Assembly (NCBI GenBank): GCA_029781975.1
Contig: JAKOVQ010000017.1
Span: 442,074 to 506,073 of the forward strand
Length of the DNA stretch: 64,000 nt
From: Acidobacteriota bacterium
GTDB taxonomy: Bacteria; Acidobacteriota; Thermoanaerobaculia; UBA5066
Reading direction: 5' to 3'
Within the stretch, counting starts at the first letter, position 1. The number at the start of each line of letters is the position of its first letter. The translations under genes were made by a program, and so were the position numbers. Below the pieces are notes generated by a model. The model saw only the letters and a list, made by a program, of their open reading frames with translations, did not search any database and was not told the origin of the DNA. This document shows positions 26,162 to 35,673 of the stretch, one piece after another.

Positions 26162-28927
26162 ATGGATGCCTCGCGGCTCGGCGCCGACGACGTCCTGCGG
26201 CACCTCGCGAGCGACGGGGCCGCGGGCCTCGGGTCGTCGGAAGCGGCCGCGCGCCTCGAGAAGCACGGCCCCAACGAGCTGACCGAACGGGTCGGCCGGA
26301 GCCGGCTCGCCATCGTCCGCGAGCAGCTGCTCAACGTCATGACCTTCATCCTCCTCGCCGCCGCGGGCCTGTCGGTCGCGCTCGGCGACCGGATCGAGGC
26401 CGCCGTCATCCTCGCCATCGTGGCCCTCAACGCGATCCTGGGCTACACGCAGGAAGCTCGTGCCGAGCGGTCGATGGCCGCGCTGAAGCGGATGTCGGTC
26501 CCCACGGTGCGGGTCCGGCGGGAGGGACGGGTCCAGGAGATCTCCTCCCGAAACCTCGTCCCCGGCGACCTCGTGCTCCTGGAGACGGGGAACGTCGTCC
26601 CGGCCGACGGACGGGTCCTCGAAAGCGTCAACCTGCGCGCCCAGGAGGCGGCGCTCACCGGCGAATCGGAGGCCGTGGACAAGGACGAGACGCTCGTCTT
26701 CGAGGCCGAGAGGCCGCTGGCCGAGCGCCGCAACATGGTCTACGCAGGGACGGTCGTCCCCTACGGGCGCGGCACGATGGTCGTGACCGCCACGGGCATG
26801 TCCACCGAGCTGGGGAAGATCGCGGGCCTGATCCAGTCCGTGGACGAGGAGAAGACCCCGCTCCAGAAGCGGCTCGACCGGCTGGGCAGAGGGCTGGCCG
26901 TCGCGGCGGGGGTCCTCGTCGCGGTCGTCTTCCTCCTGGGGATCCGGACGGCCGGCACGCGCGAGAAGGTCTTCGAGGTGCTCCTGACCGCCGTCAGCCT
27001 CGCCGTCGCGGCCATTCCGGAGGCGATGACGGCCGTCGTCACCATCGCCCTCTCGCTGGGAGCGCAGCGCATGCTCAGGCGCAGGGCGCTGATCCGGAAG
27101 CTGCCGGCGGTCGAGACCCTCGGCTCCGTCAGCGTCATCTGCTCGGACAAGACGGGGACCCTGACCCAGAACCGGATGACGGTGACGGCGATCGACATCG
27201 CCAACCACCGGATCGACCTCGTCCAGCGGGGGGACGGACGGCGCCTCAGCCTCGAGCGCGCGGCCTCGGCCGAAGGGGGGGCCGCGCTGGCCTCGACCCT
27301 CGACCTGCTCCTCGTCGGGGGAGCCCTGTGCAACGACGCGATCCTCGCCCGCGAGGAGAAGGAAGGGGGCGGCCACCACGCCGTGGGGGACCCGACCGAA
27401 GGAGCGCTGGTCCTGGCCGCGGCGGAGTACGGCGTCCGGAAGGACGTGCTCGACAAGGCGCTGCCGCGGGTCGCCGAGCTTCCCTTCGACTCCCTCCGGA
27501 AGCGGATGACGACGGTCCATCGCATGCCGGCGGCCGACGCGGACGTCCCGGCCGCCCTCCGGCCGCTCTGGGAGAGGCGGAGCCGGGCGGTCGAGACGCC
27601 CGATTTCCTCGCCGTGACGAAGGGGGCCATCGACGGGCTCCTGGCCGGATCCGGGTCCCTCTGGGTCGAAGGGGCGCTCGTGCCGCTCGACGACGACCGG
27701 CGCCGCCGCGTCATGGCGGCGCACGACGACCTGGCGAAGAACGGGATGCGCGTCCTGGGCGTGGCGGTCCGTGCGCTCGACCGCCCGCCCACCGGTGCGG
27801 AGCTCCCCGGGCTGGAGACCGACCTGACCCTCGTCGGGCTCTTCGGCATGCTCGACCCGGCCCGCCCCGAGGTGGCCGACGCGGTGGCCCGCTGCCGCGC
27901 GGCGGGCATCCGCCCCGTCATGATCACGGGCGACCACCCGCTGACGGCGCGTCACGTCGCCCGGCAGGTCGGCATCACCGAGAGCGAGGAGTTCCTGACC
28001 GGGCAGGACCTCGACCGGCTGACGGACGCCGAGCTGCGCGAGCGGGTGAGCGACGTCTCGGTCTTCGCCCGCGTCTCGCCGGAGCACAAGATCCGGCTCG
28101 TCACGAGCCTCCAGGGCCGGGGCCTCGTCGTGGCGATGACCGGGGACGGCGTCAACGACGCTCCCGCGCTCCGCAAGGCGGACATCGGCGTGGCGATGGG
28201 GATCACGGGGACCGACGTCGCGAGGGACGCGGCCAACATGGTCCTCCTCGACGACAACTTCGCCACGATCATGGCGGCCGTCGAGGAGGGGCGCCGGATC
28301 TACGACAACATCCGGAAGTTCATCACCTACCTCCTCAGCTGCAACGCCAGCGAGATCGCCGTGATGCTGCTGGGGCCGCTCCTCGGCATGCCCCTTCCCC
28401 TCCTTCCGCTCCAGATCCTCTGGATGAACCTCGTGACCGACGGCCTCCCCGCCCTGGCCCTGGGCGTGGAGCCGGCCGAAGGGAACGTGATGAAGCGCCC
28501 CCCCTTCTCCTCGGAGGAGAGCATCTTCGGGCGTGGCCTGGTCGGGTTCGTCGCCGTGATGGGCATCGTGATGAGCCTGGTCTCCCTCGGCGTCGGCGTC
28601 TTTTCGTTCCGCGCCGGGGACCCCGCATGGCAGACGCTCCTCTTCACGACGCTCATCTTCACGCAGGTGGTCCTGGCGCTCGAGGTCCGGTCGGAGCGGA
28701 GCTCGCTCTTCCGCGTCGGCCTCCTCACGAACCCGCTGATGGTCGTCGCGTTCTTCTCGACGGTCGGGCTGCAGCTGGCGGTCGTCTACGTGCCGTTCCT
28801 CCAGAAGGTCTTCTCGACCGCTCCCCTCGGACGCCGCGACCTCCTGGTCGTCGTCGGGTCCGGGCTGGCCGTGCTGGCGGTCGTCGAAGCGTGGAAGCTG
28901 GTGCTCCGCCGGAAAGAGAGGGCCTGA
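26162..28927 (+). CDS. Cation-transporting P-type ATPase, SERCA-like (P2)
   Basis: About 921 residues. Domains in order: cation-ATPase N-terminal domain, helices 1-2, actuator domain with LTGES, core helices with IPEAMTAVV in place of the classic PEGLP, the phosphorylation site [12 protein letters not shown] (Asp329), the nucleotide domain with KGAIDGLL, the hinge motif [12 protein letters not shown], and a C-terminal six-helix block. This is the calcium-type P2 layout. The ion is probably Ca2+ or Mn2+, but selectivity cannot be fixed. ATG 26162 directly follows an in-frame GTG at 26159. Confidence 0.95.
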   Translation: MDASRLGADDVLRHLASDGAAGLGSSEAAARLEKHGPNELTERVGRSRLAIVREQLLNVMTFILLAAAGLSVALGDRIEAAVILAIVALNAILGYTQEARAERSMAALKRMSVPTVRVRREGRVQEISSRNLVPGDLVLLETGNVVPADGRVLESVNLRAQEAALTGESEAVDKDETLVFEAERPLAERRNMVYAGTVVPYGRGTMVVTATGMSTELGKIAGLIQSVDEEKTPLQKRLDRLGRGLAVAAGVLVAVVFLLGIRTAGTREKVFEVLLTAVSLAVAAIPEAMTAVVTIALSLGAQRMLRRRALIRKLPAVETLGSVSVICSDKTGTLTQNRMTVTAIDIANHRIDLVQRGDGRRLSLERAASAEGGAALASTLDLLLVGGALCNDAILAREEKEGGGHHAVGDPTEGALVLAAAEYGVRKDVLDKALPRVAELPFDSLRKRMTTVHRMPAADADVPAALRPLWERRSRAVETPDFLAVTKGAIDGLLAGSGSLWVEGALVPLDDDRRRRVMAAHDDLAKNGMRVLGVAVRALDRPPTGAELPGLETDLTLVGLFGMLDPARPEVADAVARCRAAGIRPVMITGDHPLTARHVARQVGITESEEFLTGQDLDRLTDAELRERVSDVSVFARVSPEHKIRLVTSLQGRGLVVAMTGDGVNDAPALRKADIGVAMGITGTDVARDAANMVLLDDNFATIMAAVEEGRRIYDNIRKFITYLLSCNASEIAVMLLGPLLGMPLPLLPLQILWMNLVTDGLPALALGVEPAEGNVMKRPPFSSEESIFGRGLVGFVAVMGIVMSLVSLGVGVFSFRAGDPAWQTLLFTTLIFTQVVLALEVRSERSSLFRVGLLTNPLMVVAFFSTVGLQLAVVYVPFLQKVFSTAPLGRRDLLVVVGSGLAVLAVVEAWKLVLRRKERA

Positions 28928-28937
28928 CCGCGGCTGC

Positions 28938-29270
28938 CCTCGCGCCGCGTGGAGCTCGACTCGCGCCGCCGGGGTCGTCTCGAGGACGATCCTCGCCCGA
29001 TCGATCTCGCTCGCCGGGCCGTGGGCGACGAAGGGCGCCGCCCCGAAGAGGAGGCCGAACAGAACGCCCCGGGAGGCGCCCCGCTTCCCCCGCACGGTCA
29101 TCCGGTCGGAGGCGTCGTGGAAGCCGATCACGTGCTCCTTCGTCCGGTCATCCGTGCCGACGAGAGAGAGGTGCCTCCTGTCGAGGCCCGAGCGCCGGAG
29201 CTCCTTCAGGGCCGCCTCGGCTCCGCCGTGGGTGTCGAAGGTCCCGACGGCTGCCGTGGTGTCCGGCCAT
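28938..29270 (-). pseudogene. Decayed copy of a DUF1269-like membrane stress protein, internal part deleted
   Basis: The minus strand encodes TFDTHGGAEAALKELRRSG, then HLSLVGTDDRTKEHVIGFHD, DRMTVRGKRGASRGVLFGLLFG, and then directly AHGPASEIDRARIVLETT and VELHA. The first parts match the N-terminus, the last part the C-terminus, of a family of about 170-residue membrane proteins with a glycine-rich middle. That middle is missing. The likely ATG (29270) is in a different frame from the body, and no stop codon follows; the frame runs on into antisense of the ATPase gene. So this is probably a remnant. Confidence 0.6.
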
Positions 29271-29354
29271 GGTCCGGCCTCCGGATCCGACGCTGCATCC
29301 ACCGCGCCGAAGACGTCTCCCGAGGCTCGCCCGCGCCCTCGCCGCGGGGGGTGG

Positions 29355-29369
29355 CGGCACGGCGCTTGC
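29355..29369 (+). promoter_or_regulatory. Sigma-54 (-24/-12) promoter for the 29399 gene
   Basis: CGGCAC-GGCGC-TTGC, followed by T. It has the invariant GG and GC with ten bases between and nine of ten consensus positions. The predicted start is at about 29381, with GGAGG at 29390 and ATG at 29399. Confidence 0.65.
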
Positions 29370-29398
29370 TCCTTCACGGCCTGCTTCTGGAGGAACGA

Positions 29399-30157
29399 AT
29401 GAAGAAACTGATGATCCTCGCGTCCGCCCTGATCCTGAGCGCTCCGCTCCTCGCCGAGGAGGCGCGCGTTCGCTCGCCCGGCCCGCTGGTCGTGGGGGCG
29501 GTGTCGCACCTCCTCCTGCCCACCTCTGCCTACGGCACCGGTCAGTTCGGGGCCGTCTTCAAGACGAAGATCAGCATCGCCAACGTCACGGGCTCCACGT
29601 ACGCGATCCGTGCCGGCTTCAGCACGCGGGACGGGGAGGTGGCTTCCCGGACCTTCACGATCTACGGCTACGAGACGCTCACCTTCGAGAACTTCCTCAG
29701 CGACGTCTTCGGGCTCAGCGGGGCGGGCGCCATCGACTTCGACAGCGGCGACCCCGCCTATCGGTTCATCGTCGCCGCCCAGGTCTACGTCGACGGCCCC
29801 AACGGACGGTTCAGCACCGCCGTGCAGTCGGCCGACGAGGCGGGGACGCTCACCTCCGGCATCCCCGGGTACGTGGTCGGGGTCAGCGTGAACGGATACG
29901 ACCGCACGAACCTCGGCTGCGCGAGCGACTCGGCCTTTTCCCAGACCATCACCGCCGACGTCTACGGTCCCGCCAACGAGTCGCTCGGCTCCTTCTCGTT
30001 CACGTTGAGCCCCTTCGGGTGGGAGCAGGTGGGGGTCGACATCGGCGTGACGAACGGCACGATGGTCGTCAGGAGCTCCGAGCGCGCCGTCTGCTTCGGC
30101 GTGGTCGTCGACAACGTCAGCAACGACGGCACCTTCCAGCTCGCCGTTCCGGACTAG
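29399..30157 (+). CDS. Secreted protein, paralogue of the C-terminal module of the 59618 gene
   Basis: 252 residues with a signal peptide (LMILASALILSAPLLAEE). The mature protein is beta-rich (GAVFKTKISIANVTGSTYAI; FTIYGYETLTFENFLSD) and ends FGVVVDNVSNDGTFQLAVPD. Its start and end resemble the C-terminal domain of the protein encoded at 59618-61261, which has AFYRTAVQLTNTSGS and ATVADNITNDPAIQI. GGAGGAACGA precedes the ATG. It is preceded by a sigma-54-type promoter and followed by a strong hairpin, so it is a single-gene unit. Function unknown; probably surface or periplasmic. Confidence 0.75.
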   Translation: MKKLMILASALILSAPLLAEEARVRSPGPLVVGAVSHLLLPTSAYGTGQFGAVFKTKISIANVTGSTYAIRAGFSTRDGEVASRTFTIYGYETLTFENFLSDVFGLSGAGAIDFDSGDPAYRFIVAAQVYVDGPNGRFSTAVQSADEAGTLTSGIPGYVVGVSVNGYDRTNLGCASDSAFSQTITADVYGPANESLGSFSFTLSPFGWEQVGVDIGVTNGTMVVRSSERAVCFGVVVDNVSNDGTFQLAVPD

Positions 30158-30171
30158 CCAGCCCCGACGAG

Positions 30172-30198
30172 CGCCCCCTCCCCGCCGGGGAGGGGGCG
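30172..30198 (+). terminator. Strong hairpin after the 29399 gene
   Basis: Perfect 12-base stem CGCCCCCTCCCC / GGGGAGGGGGCG with a three-base loop, 14 bases after the stop. No T run follows, so it may act as a stable 3' end or a factor-assisted terminator. Confidence 0.6.
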
Positions 30199-30272
30199 TG
30201 CGTCCTCCCCCTCGGCGGCGGGCGCCTGTTCCCCATTCTCTGGCCGATTGCCGGGGCACCCTGACCCGAGGG

Positions 30273-30491
30273 CTACTTCCTCCGTCCCACGAGGAGGAGA
30301 GCCCCTCCCACGACGATGGCGCCCACGCCCGCCCACAGGGGAACGTTCACGGTCTCCTTCTCCTTCACCGAGAGCTCCAGGGGACCGATCTTGGTCGAGT
30401 GGGTGTCCTTCGTGTAGGTGAACCCCCCGTAGATCAGCCCGAGGATGCCGGCCACGATCAGGACGATGGCGAGCACCTTCATTCCGCTCAT
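30273..30491 (-). CDS. Small two-helix membrane protein
   Basis: 72 residues: helix one LAIVLIVAGILGLIYGGFTY, a short polar loop (SVKEKETVNV), helix two GVGAIVVGGALLLVGRRK. It resembles the many short DUF3185-like membrane proteins found beside stress genes. ATG 30491 follows GGAGGGAAGAA. It lies downstream of the DUF6600 gene on the same strand, separated by a hairpin. Exact role unknown. Confidence 0.75.
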   Translation of the reverse strand: MSGMKVLAIVLIVAGILGLIYGGFTYTKDTHSTKIGPLELSVKEKETVNVPLWAGVGAIVVGGALLLVGRRK

Positions 30492-30525
30492 TTCTTCCCT
30501 CCTATCGGACCCGTCGGCGTTTGAG

Positions 30526-30542
30526 CCCCTCCGTTCGGAGGG
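30526..30542 (-). terminator. Hairpin between the DUF6600 gene and the small membrane protein gene
   Basis: Seven-base stem CCCTCCG / CGGAGGG around TT, about 85 bases after the DUF6600 gene stop on the minus strand. There is no T run. It is moderate evidence for a terminator. Confidence 0.45.
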
Positions 30543-30628
30543 AGTCGCCGAGCCTGCCGTCAGATGCGCGGGCCGTCCGCGACCAGGCCTCCGTTCGGCC
30601 CGGGTACCGCCAGGGCGTCGATCCGAGG

Positions 30629-32650
30629 TCAGTCCTTCCTCTCGTCCGGCGGCGGCGTCCTGTCCTTGCCCTTCTCCTTCTCCAGCTTCTTCTTCTTCTC
30701 GGCGGCCTGCTTCTCCCTGGCGCTCGGCTCCTGGGCCTTGCGGGCGTCCTGGACCCTCTGCTGCTGCTGCTCCTGAGCCTTGCGAGCGTCCTGCCCCCTC
30801 TGCTGCTGCTCTTCCTGAGCCTTCCGGGCGTCCTGCACCCTCTGCTGCTGCTCTTCCTGGGCCTTCCGGGCGTCCTGCACCCTCTGCTGCTGCTGCTCCT
30901 GAGCCTTGCGGGCGTCCTGTCCCCTCTGCTGCTGCTCTTCCTGGGCCTTCCGGGCGTCCTGACCCCTCTGCTGCTGCTCTTCCTGGGCCTTCCGGGCGTC
31001 CTGACCCCTCTGCTGCTGCTCAACCTCCTGCTGGCGGCTCGGTTGCTCCGGTCGGGCCTCGCGCGTCACGGGAACGGGAGCCGGGACCCCGCCTCGAGCG
31101 TCCTTGGGTGCAAGCTTGACTTGGCCCCCCTCGACGAAGACCGGGCGGGTGGGAAGCGTGGCCCGCGTCCTCCCCGGAAGGCGCACGTCCTCGGCGGGCG
31201 CCACGGGCGCGCCGCGGTTCTCGCGGATGACCTTCTCCTTCTCGCGGAACGGAGCCGGTGCCGGCGGCGGCGCGCGGCGCGTGACGACGGCACGGTTCAG
31301 GGCCGCGGCCGGCGGGCGCTGCGCCGGACCGGTCCTCTCCGTCGACACGCGAATCGAGGAGGCGAGCGGAACGACCGAGATCGGCCCGCGGACGACGGGG
31401 GCCGCGGAGATCTCACGCACGGCCCTGGCGTCGCGGATCAGGTTCCGACCGACCGGCGCGCCCGACACGAACGTGTTCTGGTTGACGATCGTCACGGACG
31501 TGCGGTTCACGTAGGTCACGTTCGTGGCGTGCGTGACGTTGGTGGCGCGCGCGTGGGATCCCCACCACGGGACGAACGGATCGCGCGGCGCGAGGGGGAA
31601 CCAGCCCACGTACCCGCCTCCGCCTCCTCCCCCGCCCACCGAGAACGAAAGGGAGAAGCCCGGACCGCCCACGAAGGCCACGAGCGCCGGCGCGTAGCGA
31701 ACCGTCCGGACGTTCGGCCCCACCGGCACCCAGTACCAGCGCGACCGCGCCGTGACCCATCGCCCGTAGTGATAGGGAGCCCAGCCCCAGGGCTCGTTCG
31801 AGACCCAGCTCCAGCCCCAGGGGTCCTGCCAGACCCATCGCCCGGCGCGGTACGGCTGCCAGTCGGCCGAGACGTTCCGCGGCGTCCAGCAGGTCCCGTA
31901 GCCCGACACCTCCGACCAGCTTCCGTACTGGTCCAGGTCGTCGACGCCGGCGATGTCCACGCTGACGTATCGGTCCGTGTCGCGGAAGCGGCGAGAGCGC
32001 GACCTGACCCATCGGTCCCAGGCGTCCGGGCGCGGCAACGACGCCACGTCGTAGACCGGGGAGTCGATGCCGTCGATGACCATCAGGCGGCCCTCCTGGA
32101 GCGGGACCTCGCCGCCGGCCGCCGCCACGTAGGCGAACCCGCGGCTGACGTAAACGCGCGTGTCGCCTCCGCGGCTGACGTCGACCCGGTAGTCGCCCGG
32201 GCGGTCGAACGTCACCGCGGCGTTCGGGGTATCGACCTCGTAGGACTCGCCGGAGCCGATCCGGCGGATCTGGAACGACGCGGACCCGATTCCCAGCGAG
32301 AACTGCTTGACGTCGTAGGTGACGTTCAACGCGGCGAGATCGGACCCAGGCGCCATGTAGATCGCGCCCCCCTCGGTCTGGAGCTCCAGGCGCGCGCCCG
32401 ACGTCGTGTAGAGGCGATCGCCCAGCGTCATCGGGAAGTTGAGCGACGCAGGCTGCCAGTTGTCGGGATCGTCCCCGCGGCTGTACGAGACCTCCCCGGA
32501 GACGTAGGCGACCCTGACGACCGTCTGACGGATGTCGTCTGCCTGCGGACCGTCGTAGCGGTCGTCCGGTTGAGCCTGTGCGGTGAAGGTGAACGCGAGG
32601 GCGCCGAGAAGCGCCAGCGGCGTCCGGCACCTTGTGAGGGCTCTCTTCAT
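30629..32650 (-). CDS. FecR-like and DUF6600 secreted protein with glutamine-rich repeat tail
   Basis: 673 residues. A signal peptide ends at FTAQAQ. A FecR-like beta domain follows (RVAYVSGEVSYSRGDDPDN, GARLELQTEGGAIYMAPGS). Next is a DUF6600 stretch with tryptophan-tyrosine repeats (WQPYRAGRWVWQDPWGWSW; APYHYGRW), then a glycine run and an Asn/Thr-rich part. The tail holds seven copies of a 14-residue unit like QQQRGQDARKAQEE and ends in a Lys/Glu-rich segment, so it is probably a long charged helix. It is likely exported to the envelope. A sigma-54-type site lies 25 bases upstream. A related gene is at 37693. Confidence 0.85.
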   Translation of the reverse strand: MKRALTRCRTPLALLGALAFTFTAQAQPDDRYDGPQADDIRQTVVRVAYVSGEVSYSRGDDPDNWQPASLNFPMTLGDRLYTTSGARLELQTEGGAIYMAPGSDLAALNVTYDVKQFSLGIGSASFQIRRIGSGESYEVDTPNAAVTFDRPGDYRVDVSRGGDTRVYVSRGFAYVAAAGGEVPLQEGRLMVIDGIDSPVYDVASLPRPDAWDRWVRSRSRRFRDTDRYVSVDIAGVDDLDQYGSWSEVSGYGTCWTPRNVSADWQPYRAGRWVWQDPWGWSWVSNEPWGWAPYHYGRWVTARSRWYWVPVGPNVRTVRYAPALVAFVGGPGFSLSFSVGGGGGGGGYVGWFPLAPRDPFVPWWGSHARATNVTHATNVTYVNRTSVTIVNQNTFVSGAPVGRNLIRDARAVREISAAPVVRGPISVVPLASSIRVSTERTGPAQRPPAAALNRAVVTRRAPPPAPAPFREKEKVIRENRGAPVAPAEDVRLPGRTRATLPTRPVFVEGGQVKLAPKDARGGVPAPVPVTREARPEQPSRQQEVEQQQRGQDARKAQEEQQQRGQDARKAQEEQQQRGQDARKAQEQQQQRVQDARKAQEEQQQRVQDARKAQEEQQQRGQDARKAQEQQQQRVQDARKAQEPSAREKQAAEKKKKLEKEKGKDRTPPPDERKD
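30725..31021. repeat. Seven tandem 42-base repeats in the DUF6600 gene
   Basis: Seven in-frame copies encode a 14-residue unit with small differences (QQQRG or QQQRV; QEE or QEQ). The period is exactly 42 bases, so copy number could vary without breaking the frame. It is protein-coding, not a CRISPR array. Confidence 0.9.
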
Positions 32651-32674
32651 GATCTTTGCCTCCTCCCATCGACA

Positions 32675-32689
32675 GCAAGTTCCGTTCCA
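32675..32689 (-). promoter_or_regulatory. Sigma-54 (-24/-12) promoter for the FecR/DUF6600 gene
   Basis: Minus-strand TGGAAC-GGAAC-TTGC, one base off the ideal. The start is predicted at about 32663, and the leader of about 13 bases carries GGGAGGAGG before ATG 32650. Confidence 0.65.
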
Positions 32690-32783
32690 GATGTGACGCC
32701 TCGTCGTGTAACTTCGACAGGGCGACCGTGCAATTTGGACAAGGGATGAACCCCTCACCCGTCCTCCACGTCCGGCCTCCAAC

Positions 32784-32817
32784 GCTCGAGCGGACCCCTC
32801 GCGGGGCCCGCTCGAGC
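32784..32817 (-). terminator. Strong hairpin after the sorted surface-protein gene
   Basis: Ten-base stem GCTCGAGCGG / CCGCTCGAGC continued by an inner CCCC/GGGG pair. It lies 39 bases after the stop of the 32856 gene. Confidence 0.6.
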
Positions 32818-32855
32818 CCGTGGGCCGGCCTCCGCCAGAGGCATCCGGGCTCGCC

Positions 32856-33533
32856 TCAGACGATGCGGTGGACCAATCGCCCCAGGGCGGCGGCGCCGAC
32901 CAGGGCGAGGAGCCCCATGCCTGCCGCGAGCGGGACCTGGCTGGCGGTGCGGGGCATCCGCCTCTCCTGCTTCTCCGCGACCTGCACCGGAGGCGCCGGA
33001 GCGGGAGCCACCGCGGCCCCCGTCCTCTCCTCGTAGACGGGCTGGACGGCGACGGTCTTGAGCAGCTCCTCGGTCACCGGGCCGGCCGCCTCGTATGCAG
33101 GGACCGGCTCCTGGACCCGACGCGCGAGCTCGAGGGCCCTGTCGCGCGGATAGACGATGTCGTGGCCGCCGCTTCCCACGTTGGCGGGGTACCACGTCCG
33201 CAGCGCCATCGGCAGCTCGGCGGTCGCCGGGTAATAGACGAAATGGCTCTTCACGCGCTTCTCCATCCGCGGATGGTTGGTGGAGAGAACGGTCGCGAAG
33301 ACCTCGCTCTTGTCCACGCTCCTCACCTGGAGCATGTCTCGGTTCTCCTGGAGGGGTACGACCTTGATCCGGTAGGTCCCTGGCTGGAGGATGGTCCCTC
33401 CGACGTCGACCGGCTCCGTCACCGTCATGATCGAGGCTTCCACGCTCTGACCGGTCGCCACGTGCGCAATCAGCCCGGCGCCAGCCAGGGTGGTCACGAG
33501 AGCCCCTGCGAACCACACGCTCGGCTTCTTCAT
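32856..33533 (-). CDS. Exported protein with LPxTA-like C-terminal sorting tail
   Basis: 225 residues. An N-terminal signal (WFAGALVTTLAGAGLIAHVA) is followed by a beta-rich domain (GGTILQPGTYRIKVVPLQ; FATVLSTNHPRME) and a Pro/Ala-rich stretch. The C-terminus is RMPRTASQVPLAAGMGLL, a hydrophobic helix, and a final basic LVHRIV. Motif, helix and basic end are the tripartite form of sortase/exosortase signals; the motif resembles LPxTA tails of some Gram-negative surface proteins. No sorting enzyme is in the window. A sigma-54-type promoter is 65 bases upstream. The main domain is not recognised. Confidence 0.75.
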   Translation of the reverse strand: MKKPSVWFAGALVTTLAGAGLIAHVATGQSVEASIMTVTEPVDVGGTILQPGTYRIKVVPLQENRDMLQVRSVDKSEVFATVLSTNHPRMEKRVKSHFVYYPATAELPMALRTWYPANVGSGGHDIVYPRDRALELARRVQEPVPAYEAAGPVTEELLKTVAVQPVYEERTGAAVAPAPAPPVQVAEKQERRMPRTASQVPLAAGMGLLALVGAAALGRLVHRIV

Positions 33534-33597
33534 CTCTTGCTCCTTTTCTGGCGCAACGCCGCCGGGATGGTGGTCAGCGCGCCTCGCCCGATGGACC

Positions 33598-33612
33598 GCA
33601 ATCGCCGTGCCA
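33598..33612 (-). promoter_or_regulatory. Sigma-54 (-24/-12) promoter for the sorted surface-protein gene
   Basis: Minus-strand TGGCAC-GGCGA-TTGC matches all ten core consensus positions. The predicted start is about 33586, giving a leader of about 53 bases to ATG 33533. Confidence 0.75.
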
Positions 33613-33638
33613 CCGGCGCTCGCCGCTCGATCCGGTCG

Positions 33639-35645
33639 CTAGAGGCTCACGCTCGCGAAGAGGCGCCATTCGGACTGCGTCCTGGGCGCCTCGTCGAAGC
33701 CGTCGTACGTCGTCCTTCTGCTGTACCACGAGTAGCCGGCACCCACGCCGATGGACCGCGTGAGCGGCAGCCGCGCCGAGACGCGGAAGAACTGCAGCGT
33801 ATTGCTGGAGGAGCTCCCGTTCGCCGTGTGAGCGAACGCGAGGCCGTACCCGAGCCTGCCGATCTCCCATTCCTTCCGGTAGAGGCGGGCGGCCACGCGG
33901 AGTCCGCCTCCGGGCGCGAAGTCGTAGCTCCGGCCCGACTCCGGGTTCAGGAAGTCGGTGGTCTCGATGGCCGCGAGCGGGAAGACGATCGCGGTGACGT
34001 CGGTCCGGAGATAGAGGTCCCGCCCGAGGTCGTATCGCGACAGGAGCCCGGCGCTGAAGATCTGGGCGGCGAAGACCTGGGACTCGTTGTTGAAGTACTC
34101 GTACTCCTGGAAGACGCCCAGGACGTTTCGCAGCCGCCCGGTCCCGTCGCCCAGCTCCCACCCCTTCAGGACTCCCCGTCCCTCCACCCGCGTCACGCCC
34201 GTCGAGGCGACGTCGGCCTCGAGGAAGAAGGCGTCGAAGGGCTTTCGGAACTCGCCCGCGAAGGCGTCGCCGTAGATCACGGCGAGGGACACCATCCCCT
34301 GGTCCGGATCCTCGGCCTCCGCGGTGATGTGCCGGTAGCCGACGTCGGTCACCACGCTGAACCGGCTCGGGAAGCGCTCGTCCGGGTTCGGGAACGGACG
34401 CGTCAGCTCGCCGTGCACGAGCCGGGTGAAGGCGCCCATCGGATCCACGACCGCCCCGGCCAGCTCCCGCCAGAAGCGCGAGAAGCCCCTCGCCCGGTTG
34501 TCGCGGAGCATCACCCCGAGGCGGTGGGCCATCTCGCCGCGGGACATGCCGCCGAGGGTGGTGTTCACCAGGTCGTTGATCGCGGGCTGGGTGTTCTCCA
34601 TGCAGCACTCCCACACGAAGCTGCCCACCAGCGTGAACGCCCCCGACTCCCAGTAGCTGTAGCCGTTCGACCTCGCGGCGTTGAAGAAGACGCTGCCGTG
34701 GAAGGGGTGGCTGGCCTGGTTCATGTTGAAGGCATCCCTGTCGTAGCCGAAGCCGGCCTTGAAGTTCTCCTTCACCGTCGCCATCGAGATGAACGCGAAG
34801 TCCTCCTCCGTCGCGTAGCGGTCGAACGCCCACGGAAGGAGCTCGGCGAGCGCGATCTCCCCTGCGGCGGTGAGGAAGCGCTCTGGCGCCGCCGGGCGCC
34901 TCGACGGCGACGCCAGGACCGCGGACGAGGTCGTCGAGGCCGGCGGGGCCGGGAGGTCCCGGATGCGCTCCCCTCCGAACCGGTACGACAGCCCCCCCGT
35001 GACCTCGGCGCTCGAGTAGAGGTCCGTGGTGAACCCGTAGCAGCCCCGGCTGGTGCAGACGACCGCGTTCGTCCCGGGACTGGCGCTCCTCCAGCGATAG
35101 CGGCCGTCGACGCGGAGAGCGAGACGGTCGCTCAGGTAGAGCTTCCCGCCAAGGGCGACGTTCACGACGAGCCGGGTATCCGGCTCGCTCGAGACCCCCG
35201 GGACGAACGGGTGAAGCGTCATGGCGCCCAGGCCGAGCCCCAAGGTGCCGCGCAAGCGGCCCCTTCCGAACCCGTAGAGGCCGTCGACCTCGTAGGTGAT
35301 GACGTCGATCGGGGCCGACGGCGCGAGCGAGGCGCCCGTCGACGGGTCGGTCGCGTCGAGCCGGCCGCTGGCGCGGGACAGGGTGAGCTCGAGGCTGAAG
35401 CTGCGGTCGACGCTGAAGGCCCCTCGCAGGCCGAATGCCGCCGAGCTGGCGATCGCGATGTCGGTCCTTCCGTCCAGGAAGATCCGCGTCCCGAAGGAGC
35501 TTCCCGCGAACGCCCCGACCTCCCACCGGCCGGTGTCCTGCGCCGCGGCCGCCCGCGCGAGGAGGGTGGCCCCCGCGAGGAGGGTCCCGGCGAGGCAGAG
35601 CGTTTGCGCAATCCGATGAGGTCGCCGTCGCGGCCGGGTCGACAT
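33639..35645 (-). CDS. DUF3943 outer-membrane protein
   Basis: 668 residues. A signal peptide ends near LARAAAAQD. An N-terminal beta-barrel-like part (GAFAGSSFGTRIFLDGRTDI; GLSYRFGGERIR) is followed by the DUF3943 region: MNQASHPFHGSVFFNAARSN, GYSYWESGAFTLVGSFVWE, INDLVNTTLGGMSRGE, then many amphipathic strands to the final aromatic-rich SEWRLFASVSL. Size and strands suggest an outer-membrane barrel. ATG 35645 follows GGGGAGA. It lies 28 bases after the PAP2 gene stop, so they are probably one operon. Confidence 0.8.
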   Translation of the reverse strand: MSTRPRRRPHRIAQTLCLAGTLLAGATLLARAAAAQDTGRWEVGAFAGSSFGTRIFLDGRTDIAIASSAAFGLRGAFSVDRSFSLELTLSRASGRLDATDPSTGASLAPSAPIDVITYEVDGLYGFGRGRLRGTLGLGLGAMTLHPFVPGVSSEPDTRLVVNVALGGKLYLSDRLALRVDGRYRWRSASPGTNAVVCTSRGCYGFTTDLYSSAEVTGGLSYRFGGERIRDLPAPPASTTSSAVLASPSRRPAAPERFLTAAGEIALAELLPWAFDRYATEEDFAFISMATVKENFKAGFGYDRDAFNMNQASHPFHGSVFFNAARSNGYSYWESGAFTLVGSFVWECCMENTQPAINDLVNTTLGGMSRGEMAHRLGVMLRDNRARGFSRFWRELAGAVVDPMGAFTRLVHGELTRPFPNPDERFPSRFSVVTDVGYRHITAEAEDPDQGMVSLAVIYGDAFAGEFRKPFDAFFLEADVASTGVTRVEGRGVLKGWELGDGTGRLRNVLGVFQEYEYFNNESQVFAAQIFSAGLLSRYDLGRDLYLRTDVTAIVFPLAAIETTDFLNPESGRSYDFAPGGGLRVAARLYRKEWEIGRLGYGLAFAHTANGSSSSNTLQFFRVSARLPLTRSIGVGAGYSWYSRRTTYDGFDEAPRTQSEWRLFASVSL

Positions 35646-35673
35646 TCTCTCCCCTTCACCCATGCGTCCGCCG

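Noticed and set aside
26147-30259. 1370-codon minus-strand ORF opposite the P-type ATPase
   Set aside because: It is stop-free because of high GC. The ATPase on the other strand is certain; only the small remnant near 28938-29270 has family resemblance.
30725-31021. Tandem repeats resembling a CRISPR array
   Set aside because: The period is 42 bases with no unique spacers, and the sequence codes for a regular peptide repeat.
32148-32162. Another TAAACGCGC stretch like the 13146/23266 palindrome
   Set aside because: It lies inside the DUF6600 coding sequence and lacks the full inverted repeat.
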